From Lachnospiraceae bacterium (GTDB lineage: Bacteria; Bacillota; Clostridia; Lachnospirales; Lachnospiraceae): 64,000 nucleotides of DNA. Location: the NCBI GenBank assembly GCA_021770755.1, contig JAETQI010000001.1, forward strand, positions 62,001 to 126,000, read 5' to 3'. Shown here piece after piece: positions 18,065-24,904 of the stretch (positions are counted from its first letter, which is position 1; each line of letters opens with the position of its first letter). Below the pieces are notes generated by a model that saw nothing but the letters and a program-made list of their open reading frames with translations, was not told the origin of the DNA and searched no databases. A program made the translations under genes and the position numbers.

Positions 18065-18189
18065 GTAGAAGCAGACCATTTTATTAAGGAGCTGCGGGAA
18101 AATATCCAATGCGGGCAGCATCGGTTATTTTCGGACACGCTCTAAGGTTCGGATTATAATAAAATCGTCTCATAATATGAACTCAATAT

Positions 18190-18245
18190 AAATCCCAGTA
18201 TGATAAAATGGAATTGACTGCTTTATCATGCTGGGATTTTCTTTG
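18190..18245 (+). terminator. Terminator after metK
   Basis: An 18-base inverted repeat (18190-18207 with 18222-18239, one G-U pair) around a 14-base loop, with the T-run at its 3' side continuing TTTTCTTTG. The segment between metK and this hairpin holds no gene. Confidence 0.88.
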
Positions 18246-18289
18246 TGTACAGGGGCGTCCAGCGGAAAAAGTCAGCGTACGCAGCCGGA

Positions 18290-18385
18290 CGCCCGGCGCG
18301 CGGGTAGGGGAGAAAGTCGTTCCTCTGCTTTATGCACAGTCCCGTGAAGGCGGGATGTGCTAAGGCGGCGGCCAGGTGCATATGG
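18290..18385. repeat. Dispersed TTTATGCACAG repeat, diverged copy
   Basis: TTTATGCACAGTCCCGTG at 18329-18346 and TAAGGCGGCG at 18361 match the ends of the repeat unit of 23206-23257. The upstream stretch GTAGGGGAGAAAG resembles the flank at 23329-23341. Nothing else of note lies between 18246 and the regulator gene at 18471. Confidence 0.45.
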
Positions 18386-18470
18386 ATTGAGCGGTGTGGC
18401 AGGGCGGAAAAAATAGTTACCAGAGATAAGAGAACAGCGGCAACAGCAGTTGTGATGGGGGAAAAGGATC

Positions 18471-20357
18471 ATGAAGAAAAGTAAGAAATATTATGAGCTG
18501 CAGGCGCTCGACCTGTGGGATTTTCCTGCGCTCATCAGAAAGGCGAGGGAAATACAGGGCATCACGATGGAGGCATTGTGTAAGGATATCTGTTCATTCA
18601 GCATGATGGGAAAGATCGAGAGAGGAGAACGGCTTGCGGGTAAGGAACTTCGCGACCGCATCCTTGCAAGGCTCGGCGTGTGCAGCGACGGATACGAGAA
18701 CTTTCTCTTTTATGAGGATTATCTCGTGTGGAAGAGGAGACAGCGCATCGTGAATGCGATCGAGAAATCGGATTTTGATACAGCGGAGAAAGAGCTGGAA
18801 ATTTACGAGAAGACGAATGACGATTTCAATCTGGAGAGGCAGTTCTGCCTGGTGATGCGGGCGCAGATCATGCAGAAACGCCATGAAGATCCTGCCGTGA
18901 TCGCCGGGATCTATGAGGAGGCGGTGAAGCTGACAGTCTCTGATATCGACGACGTGTCGATCGGGGATCTCTGCCTCTCGGTGCAGGAGCTGGATATGAT
19001 ATTGGAATATGAGCGCTGCTGCAGACCGGAACGGCTGACTTCGCGGTGCGAGGAGATTCTGGCGTATATCAGCAGCGAAGTGTTCGATACGTACAGTTAT
19101 GTGAAGATCTATCCGAAGGTGATCTATTACCTGTATCTGAGTACGGCGGATTGGGACCGTGACTGGAACCGTCTGCTGATTCTTGCCAACAGAGGGATCG
19201 AACAGTTGCGGACGACAGGGAGAATGTATTATCTGTGGGAGCTGATCGAGATCAGGAGAGAAGGGCTGACATGGCTCTTGGACAGGATTGAAAATGACGG
19301 CGAGGGCAGGAAACGAAAGGCAGTCCAGAAGGTGATCGACACGATGACGGACTGGCTTGAAGCGCTTGATTTTGTGCATGATCTGTGCGGAACGCACAGA
19401 AGGATGGAGACGTCCTGCTATCTGTACCAGCAAAAGGAAGCGTACTGCATCAGCGATGTCATCCGCAGGAGACGCGAGATGCTGGGAATGACGAAGAAGG
19501 CGCTCTGCGATGGAATCTGTTCCGAAAAGACGATCGGAAGACTGGAAGCAAAGAAGACCAAACCGCAGATTGAGATCGTGAGACTGCTGTTCGAGCGGTT
19601 GAATCTGTCGGGGGAGTATCAGAGATGGCAGGTTGTGACGAAGGATGTGCGGGCGTATCCGATTGTTGATAAAATAATACGTAGTGCAAATATATGTGAA
19701 TATGAAAAAGCTAAAGAATCATTGCGAGAATTAGAAAGTTATATGGATATGCAAAATCCAATAAATAAGCAGTATAAGGAGAGGTACGAATCAAATCTGA
19801 GTTATAGACAAGGAAAGACAACCAAGAAGGATACACAAAAACAATTGCAGAACATATTGGAATATACTATACCTTATGTAGCGGCATTAAAAAGTGGGGA
19901 GAAGTATTTGACAAATGTAGAAATGCAATGTTTACTTGATATTGCAGTATATACCGGTAAATCAAGTTTGAATATTGAATTTGAGGTTCTTATTGAAATA
20001 TGTAATCAAATGGAAAAAGATGAAGGAATTCCAGAGCATATTTCAGCTTGGGAAATGATTATGATAAATGTTGCAAGTATATACGGAAATATAGGAGATT
20101 ATGACACATCAGATTCAATTAGTCTTGCAGTAATGAGAGAAAGTATTTTGTGTTATAGAATCAACATGTTGGAATTAAACATTTATAGCATTGTGTGGAA
20201 TAATGAAGAACGTAGAAAGAAAAAAGTTCCTGTACATCAGGAACTTGTAGAAGAAGAGTACTTAAAGAAATGCATTATATTGTGTCAACTCAACAAAAAT
20301 TCTTATAGAGAAAGAATAATCCGAAAAAGACTTACAGATTTGCATAATGTAACTTAG
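18471..20357 (+). CDS. Tandem-HTH regulator with helical-repeat receptor domain (RRNPP-like)
   Basis: The 628-residue protein has an XRE-type HTH at about residues 20-70, a helical region, a second XRE-type HTH at about 326-385 (ALCDGICSEKTIGRLE) and a C-terminal helical region (about 398-628) like the TPR-type receptor of PlcR/Rgg regulators. Base composition changes abruptly near 19660, just after the second HTH: the line 19561-19620 has 32 G+C of 60, the line 19681-19740 only 17 of 60. Its 3' end overlaps by four bases a facing gene for a 50-residue signal-peptide-bearing peptide. Family regulators of this shape are controlled by re-imported peptides; that role is inferred here. Two HTHs in one chain are unusual. 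Confidence 0.75.
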   Translation: MKKSKKYYELQALDLWDFPALIRKAREIQGITMEALCKDICSFSMMGKIERGERLAGKELRDRILARLGVCSDGYENFLFYEDYLVWKRRQRIVNAIEKSDFDTAEKELEIYEKTNDDFNLERQFCLVMRAQIMQKRHEDPAVIAGIYEEAVKLTVSDIDDVSIGDLCLSVQELDMILEYERCCRPERLTSRCEEILAYISSEVFDTYSYVKIYPKVIYYLYLSTADWDRDWNRLLILANRGIEQLRTTGRMYYLWELIEIRREGLTWLLDRIENDGEGRKRKAVQKVIDTMTDWLEALDFVHDLCGTHRRMETSCYLYQQKEAYCISDVIRRRREMLGMTKKALCDGICSEKTIGRLEAKKTKPQIEIVRLLFERLNLSGEYQRWQVVTKDVRAYPIVDKIIRSANICEYEKAKESLRELESYMDMQNPINKQYKERYESNLSYRQGKTTKKDTQKQLQNILEYTIPYVAALKSGEKYLTNVEMQCLLDIAVYTGKSSLNIEFEVLIEICNQMEKDEGIPEHISAWEMIMINVASIYGNIGDYDTSDSISLAVMRESILCYRINMLELNIYSIVWNNEERRKKKVPVHQELVEEEYLKKCIILCQLNKNSYRERIIRKRLTDLHNVT

Positions 20358-20506
20358 ATATAAAAATTAGTTTCAATATCTAAATCATGCATAGGGACAA
20401 TCCCATCATCATTTTGATGTGATGTTCCAGTAAATCCCGTATTTATTGTTACTGTGAGGGCAAGTAAAAATATAGCACTCATTGTTGTTTTAATTATTTT
20501 TTTCAT
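20354..20506 (-). CDS. PapR/Phr-like secreted peptide precursor (50 aa)
   Basis: This short minus-strand frame encodes 50 residues: a classic export signal (MKKIIKTTMSAIFLLALTVT), then a hydrophilic part and the C-terminal end DLDIETNFYI. AGAAGGA lies five to six bases before the ATG. Size, signal and aromatic C-terminus are like PapR, the pro-peptide of the PlcR system. It faces the tandem-HTH regulator, overlapping its stop by four bases, and shares its AT-rich composition (12 G+C of 60 in 20461-20520). I infer a quorum-sensing pheromone for that regulator; the active fragment would probably be the C-terminal 5-10 residues. Confidence 0.65.
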   Translation of the reverse strand: MKKIIKTTMSAIFLLALTVTINTGFTGTSHQNDDGIVPMHDLDIETNFYI

Positions 20507-20744
20507 TATAATCCTTCTTTCGTAAATGCATTAATTGATAAAACACATGTTGCAAATTCACTGTATCTTTGTTGAAAACATTGCATTTGCTAATATAAAA
20601 TATATTGTCAGTTGTTTCGTCTATTATAGGCGGAACAAGGTTGAGCAATTGGTTAACATACGACTCAACAATTTCATTTAACCCCAGCGGCACAACAAAA
20701 GCAATGCCCAGAGTTGTCCAAAACAAAGGGATACATTTGGACAA
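20490..20744 (-). pseudogene. Possible truncated frame upstream of the peptide gene
   Basis: A minus-strand frame of up to 84 codons ends 17 bases inside the peptide gene. The part after the palindrome (from about 20700 down) reads VVPLGLNEIVESYVNQLLNL and on to KKDYNEKNN, which looks protein-like, but the only starts (TTG 20744) lie inside the palindrome at 20701-20757. It may be the tail of a gene cut by that element. Not recognised. Confidence 0.3.
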
Positions 20745-20757
20745 CTTTGGGCATTGC
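20701..20757. repeat. Large near-perfect palindrome
   Basis: GCAATGCCCAGAGTTGTCCA (20701-20720) is mirrored at 20738-20757 with one G-U-type mismatch, around a 17-base loop. There is no T-run on either side, so it does not look like a standard terminator. The rest of the gap 20507-21021 is AT-rich up to about 20800 and holds no gene with a good ribosome site. Confidence 0.8.
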
Positions 20758-21021
20758 GAATGATGGGGGCGAATGGTATAATAAGAGCCATTAATATTAT
20801 AAAGTAACTGCTTTCAAGCGTTTTTGAGAAATCATTTCTGTCATCTGCCCATCGAGGTAAGTCGTTTTCATCATTTTGCGCGATATCAGCCAGATCCAGT
20901 TGATGCGGCACACCGCTCTTCTTTCATTTGGCAGCGGTCGTCCATGGATTTTGATATACATATGATAAAAGTTTTTTTCAAATATGCTGTAGGAATTGCC
21001 ACATCATGAAAGGGGGCAATC

Positions 21022-22293
21022 ATGAAAACTTCAAAATATTTCATTTCTGCCAGGATGGATGATTTTGTCCTGTACTACAATCTGGTCAATGATACTCTGC
21101 TCCAGCTTCCCGCCGATCGAAACGAAGGCTGCGTCGAATGCCTGCAAAACCCCAACAATACCAGATCGATCTACTGGTCAAAATTATATGAAGATAAATT
21201 TATCATCGAAGATGATTTCGACGAATTAAAAGAGATCCAGCGCAGACACTGGCGGACGGTGAACAGTGCGGACGAGCTAAATGTAACCGTGATCAGTACA
21301 TTGAGATGCAATAGCGACTGTATCTACTGTTATCAGAGAAACCTGGATTTTGAATATGCTGAGATGACGGAGGAGGATTTCGACAGACTTTATGCCTTTT
21401 TGCTGGGAGCGCCGCAGAAAAATATCCATATCAACTGGTATGGAGGCGAGCCGCTTCTGGTAAGGGATCGGATACTGAAATTCTGTGCGAAGGCAGATAA
21501 GGATAAAAAGCATACATACAGCTACTCCATCTCGACAAACGCCTCGATCTATGATGATAGATTTTTCAGAATGATGGAGCGCTACAGATTGACCAATGTG
21601 ACGGTGTCGATGGTCGGCACAGGAGAGATACACAATGGGCTGCGCCCGTCGGCGGAGTACGGATCGGACCGTGTGATCAGGAACATTATCAGCATGATGA
21701 GGCATACGAATGTAATAGTGAATCTAAATCTCTGCAAGAGCAATATCGGGAACATCATAGAAATCTTCGAAGAACTTTCAGGATACAGACATTCATCACT
21801 TTCTTTTTCCTTTAGCCGTATCGTTAGCTATGAACATAGGCCATGCGCGGAGATTGAGCTGGACGTCGACACGTATATGCAACATGTGATCAGGCTGGCG
21901 AACTGGGCGCTGGATCATCAGTTCCGCGTCAGCGATATGAGTTGTTTTCAAAATTTGGGTGTGTACTGTGGCGCTTATGCGAGGAATAATTATGTGGTTG
22001 GTCCCGGACTATACCTGTATCAGTGCGATCGCTCCTACGATCCGGAGGATTCCTTTGCGCAGATCGTCGATGGCGCCCTGCGTTATCAGCCAAACGGCAT
22101 TGGATGCGGGAACACGGAGCTTTGTCTGGATCCATACAAAGTGGACGAGTGCAATGCCTGCAGGCTGCTGCCGTACTGCAACGGCGGCTGTGATTATCTG
22201 AGAAAGATCGGAAAGAGTGCGTGCCCGCCGGAGAAAAATTATCTGGAGGAATATCTGAAACTGTATTACAGGATATTCTACGAGAGACGGTGA
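21022..22293 (+). CDS. Radical SAM/SPASM enzyme, RiPP-maturase-like
   Basis: The 423-residue protein has the radical SAM cluster motif C96-x3-C100-x2-C103 (TLRCNSDCIYCYQ), the SAM-binding GGEP (WYGGEPLL) and a C-terminal SPASM region with many cysteines (CGAYARN, YQCDRSY, ECNACRLLPYCNGGC). The N-terminal 85 residues could hold a peptide-binding part. SPASM enzymes of this size usually modify ribosomal peptides or mature sulfatases. AAAGGGGGC is four bases before ATG. Its base composition is host-like (29 G+C of 60 in 21061-21120), unlike the peptide cassette just upstream. No convincing precursor peptide is adjacent. Confidence 0.85.
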   Translation: MKTSKYFISARMDDFVLYYNLVNDTLLQLPADRNEGCVECLQNPNNTRSIYWSKLYEDKFIIEDDFDELKEIQRRHWRTVNSADELNVTVISTLRCNSDCIYCYQRNLDFEYAEMTEEDFDRLYAFLLGAPQKNIHINWYGGEPLLVRDRILKFCAKADKDKKHTYSYSISTNASIYDDRFFRMMERYRLTNVTVSMVGTGEIHNGLRPSAEYGSDRVIRNIISMMRHTNVIVNLNLCKSNIGNIIEIFEELSGYRHSSLSFSFSRIVSYEHRPCAEIELDVDTYMQHVIRLANWALDHQFRVSDMSCFQNLGVYCGAYARNNYVVGPGLYLYQCDRSYDPEDSFAQIVDGALRYQPNGIGCGNTELCLDPYKVDECNACRLLPYCNGGCDYLRKIGKSACPPEKNYLEEYLKLYYRIFYERR

Positions 22294-22338
22294 CTCATAT
22301 GCTGCGGTTGATGTGATTATGAAGCGGAAGATCCTTAC

Positions 22339-22394
22339 AAAAACCCCTGCTGATGTCTGGAGCATCTTGCAGGAATGTTTTGTTTAGGGTTTTT
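22339..22394 (+). terminator. Probable terminator after the radical SAM gene
   Basis: AAAAACCC (22339-22346) pairs with GGGTTTTT (22387-22394); an inner CCTGC/GCAGG helix and GATG/CATC helix lie between them. The stem is interrupted, so termination is likely but not certain. Confidence 0.45.
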
Positions 22395-22479
22395 CGCTTG
22401 TTTGTGTATACGTATATTTACTGTGGCATTTTGATGGAAAACGTGTTAAAATAAAATTAATAAAGGAGATTCATATACG

Positions 22480-22976
22480 GTGGAAGTTGATATTTTAATC
22501 GACAGGATCACGGACTGCCTGATCGATACGCGGACTGGCAGGGAAGTGGAGACATATTATCAGAGGCGTGAAACACCGATCAGGCCAAAAGACTATAAGG
22601 GATGGAAGTTTGACTGGAGTATCACAGAAAAAACGGTTATCATATATATGAGCTGTTTGTCAATGGAGACGATACGGTTCAGGGCAGGATATCGGTAAAA
22701 GTTGATGGTGGAGTTGCAGATGTGGATATCGTGGAAACGGCACCGCATAATTACAGCCATGCAGGAATATATGAGGGGGGGGGAGCGTATTTATTTGCAA
22801 TCGCCTGTCAGGTAAGTCTTGATGAAGGGTGTGATGGTTTTGTGGCATTTACATCAAAAAGTGATCTGGTCGAATATTATAAGGAAAAGTTGAATGCAGG
22901 GGTATTTCGTGACCGGAGAATGTATATTGATGAAAGAGCCGCACGAATATTGTTGGACAAATATATGCGAAAGTAG
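22480..22976 (+). pseudogene. GNAT-like acetyltransferase, frameshifted
   Basis: Two overlapping frames together give one continuous protein of about 165 residues. The first (GTG 22480, MEVDILIDRITDCL) reaches the A6 tract at 22628-22633; adding one A there leads straight into KNGYHIYELFVNG and then into the second frame, which ends at 22976. The second half (IYEGGGAYLFAIACQVS, then GFVAFTSKSDLVEYY) resembles GNAT acetyltransferases. A G9 tract near 22774 keeps frame. AAAGGAGA lies upstream. It is either a recent pseudogene, a phase-variable tract or a sequencing error. A 60-residue gene follows ten bases later. Confidence 0.7.
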
Positions 22977-22985
22977 GTGGTGGTG

Positions 22986-23168
22986 ATGTTGGCAATGGCT
23001 GATAAAATGACAAAGAATACACACGATATTGCTTATTATGCAAAAGATAGCAGGTTAACGGAGCCGTCAGATGGCATCAGATATGAATGGCGTGAAATGA
23101 TTGAGTTTTCAAAAGAACTGGGCAGACCGCTTACAGATGAAGAGGCAGAGGAATTCCGGATCAAATAA
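22986..23168 (+). CDS. Small acidic protein next to the GNAT-like gene (60 aa)
   Basis: The 60-residue protein starts at ATG 22986 with AGGTGG five bases upstream (a GTG at 22977 is also in frame but overlaps the ribosome site). It ends GRPLTDEEAEEFRIK. It lies ten bases after the GNAT-like gene and before a terminator, so the two form a small cassette, which could be a toxin-antitoxin-like pair. No family recognised. Confidence 0.55.
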   Translation: MLAMADKMTKNTHDIAYYAKDSRLTEPSDGIRYEWREMIEFSKELGRPLTDEEAEEFRIK

Positions 23169-23180
23169 CAGGAAGGGGAA

Positions 23181-23203
23181 GCAGGGGTAAGTCCCTGCTT
23201 TTT
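23181..23203 (+). terminator. Terminator of the GNAT cassette
   Basis: GCAGGG (23181-23186) pairs with CCCTGC (23193-23198) and is followed by TTTTT. The dispersed repeat unit starts within and right after the T-run. Confidence 0.8.
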
Positions 23204-23257
23204 ATGCACAGCCCCGTGCAGATGAAATATGCCGCTAAGGAGGCGCACGGGTCGCGC
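23203..23257. repeat. Dispersed repeat, full copy 1 of a tandem pair
   Basis: The unit 23206-23257 runs from GCACAGCCCCGTGCAG to CACGGGTCGCGC. It can fold: CCCGTGC pairs with GCACGGG around an inner CCGC-TAA-GG helix. It matches the second copy at 23273-23324 over 52 bases with one difference. Confidence 0.85.
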
Positions 23258-23272
23258 GCGAGTAACTCGATT

Positions 23273-23324
23273 GCACAGCCCCGTGCAGATGAAATATGCC
23301 GCTAAGGCGGCGCACGGGTCGCGC
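23273..23324. repeat. Dispersed repeat, full copy 2 of a tandem pair
   Basis: A 52-base copy of the unit at 23206-23257, offset by 67 bases, with a single difference (GGCGGC instead of GGAGGC) that restores full pairing of its inner helix. It lies in the leader of the response regulator gene. Confidence 0.85.
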
Positions 23325-23374
23325 ACAGGCAGGGGAGAAAGCCATGTCCGACTCGATGAAAAAGGAGCGTTTTG

Positions 23375-24055
23375 GTGGAAGGTGTCATTTTATTGCTGGA
23401 GGATGAGGAGAGCGTGAACCGCGGAGTGAGTTTCGCGTTGGAGAGGGCAGGGTATCAGGTATATGCCTGCGGCAGCATTTGTGAGGCACAGCGGGCGTTG
23501 GAGACGTATCGGCCGCAGATGCTGATCTGCGACCTGACGCTGCCGGACGGAAATGGGCTGGATTTTATAGAGAAGGTGCGAAAAGCCCGGAGCGATCTCT
23601 ATATTTTATGCCTGACAGCCCTGGACAGTGAGACGGATTATGTCAGGGGGTACGGCGCAGGGGCGGATGATTATGTGGCAAAACCATTTTCATTGTCCGT
23701 GCTGACCTTGAAGGTTCAGGCGTATTTCGGGCGGAACGGGAAAGCGGAGAAGAGTGTGTTATCTTTTGGGAAGATACGCGTCAGTGTGAATGAGATGCGC
23801 GCGTGGAAGCAGGATTCGGAACTTCTTTTCACAAAGACCGAGTGGAGGCTGCTGCTGCTGTTTGTGCAGAATCCAAACCGGATCCTGTCCAAGAGCCAGA
23901 TCCTGGAAGCGCTCTTTGACGCGGAGGGCGATTTCGTGGAGGAGAATACAGTCGCGGTCATGATCCGCCGCCTGCGAGAGAAGATCGAGGACGATCCGGC
24001 AAGACCGCAGTACATCAAGAATGTGAGGGGGATCGGGTATGTGCTGCGGATATAG
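23375..24055 (+). CDS. OmpR/PhoB-family response regulator
   Basis: The 226-residue protein has a receiver domain (acidic LLEDEE, phospho-acceptor D in LICDLTLPDG, K in AKPF) and a winged-helix DNA-binding domain ending NVRGIGYVLRI. AAGGAG is seven bases before GTG 23375; TTG 23372 is closer and less likely. It is followed by a lipoprotein and the cognate-looking kinase, so it probably controls the ABC transporter at 28193-31293. Confidence 0.92.
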   Translation: MEGVILLLEDEESVNRGVSFALERAGYQVYACGSICEAQRALETYRPQMLICDLTLPDGNGLDFIEKVRKARSDLYILCLTALDSETDYVRGYGAGADDYVAKPFSLSVLTLKVQAYFGRNGKAEKSVLSFGKIRVSVNEMRAWKQDSELLFTKTEWRLLLLFVQNPNRILSKSQILEALFDAEGDFVEENTVAVMIRRLREKIEDDPARPQYIKNVRGIGYVLRI

Positions 24056-24106
24056 ATAGAGGAAGAGCAGCGATGAAAGGATAAAATGAGTCTGAGGGGG
24101 ATTCCA

Positions 24107-24886
24107 ATGAAGAAAACAAAGGTATTAGTATTCGTACTGGCTTTCTTGTGCTGCTGTGTCCTGGCAGGATGTGCGGACATGCTGAAAAAGGAGGACATGG
24201 ATCAGGAAGTGGAGCGTCTGATCGCGGCGTTGAATGAGGACGATGCCGATGCGGTTTTTCAGTCTATGTATCCGGGTGTCGTTACCCGGGAGGAATTTGA
24301 CGATTCCTATGAGACGATCCAGAGCCTCTGGGAAAGATCGGATGAACATACTACGAAACTGCGATCGATCAGCACGAATAAGAATTTTGACAAGTTTGGG
24401 GAATCTCTTGTCTGCAAGGCGCAATATTATGTGTATACTCAGGATCAGTCGTATACGATCACACTGACGTACCGGTCCGATGATATCGGAGAAGGGATTT
24501 ACCGGTTCGATCTCAATGTTGGAGCGCACCCGGTGCTGATCAGTGGCGGCATCACGACTGCCAGTGAGAATTCCGCGCTTCAATGGGGACTATTGATCCT
24601 GAGTGCCCTGTGCTATGTCTTTGTGATCGTCACGGTGGTGGACATTCTGAGAAAACGTCCCAGGCTGTATGGGGTATGGCTCGTGGCGGCGCTGGTTTTT
24701 CTGGGGGTTCAGATACAGGCTGCGCCTGGCAGTTTTCATCTGGGCGGGCATGTGAGCGCGCTTACCCTGTCCGCTTTTAAAATATTCACAGGCGGCAGGC
24801 GGCTGTTTGTCTTTGCAGTTCCTGTGGGCGTTATCGTCTACTGGTGTATGAGAAAAAAGCTGTTGTCGCAGAAATTTAATATTTAA
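24107..24886 (+). CDS. Lipoprotein with C-terminal membrane spans, in a two-component operon
   Basis: The 259-residue protein has a lipoprotein signal with lipobox LAGC, an extracellular domain to about residue 160, then three to four hydrophobic spans. GAGGGGG precedes ATG 24107; the longer frame from 24086 lacks a signal-peptide start. Placed between the response regulator and the kinase, it may be an accessory sensor. No family recognised; the exterior domain vaguely resembles DUF3887-type folds. Confidence 0.65.
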   Translation: MKKTKVLVFVLAFLCCCVLAGCADMLKKEDMDQEVERLIAALNEDDADAVFQSMYPGVVTREEFDDSYETIQSLWERSDEHTTKLRSISTNKNFDKFGESLVCKAQYYVYTQDQSYTITLTYRSDDIGEGIYRFDLNVGAHPVLISGGITTASENSALQWGLLILSALCYVFVIVTVVDILRKRPRLYGVWLVAALVFLGVQIQAAPGSFHLGGHVSALTLSAFKIFTGGRRLFVFAVPVGVIVYWCMRKKLLSQKFNI

Positions 24887-24904
24887 TAAAAGAAATCAAA
24901 TCGT

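Noticed and set aside
20944-21009. 21-residue hydrophobic frame (MDFDIHMIKVFF...) just before the radical SAM gene, reminiscent of a short hydrophobic pheromone or RiPP precursor
   Set aside because: No ribosome site; too short and not of core-peptide character. Kept only as a remark in the radical SAM finding.
22319-22387. 22-residue frame after the radical SAM gene as RiPP precursor
   Set aside because: No ribosome site, and it overlaps the probable terminator.
23206-23324. CRISPR array
   Set aside because: Only two repeat units, a 15-base spacer and copies elsewhere in the window as single units; no cas genes.
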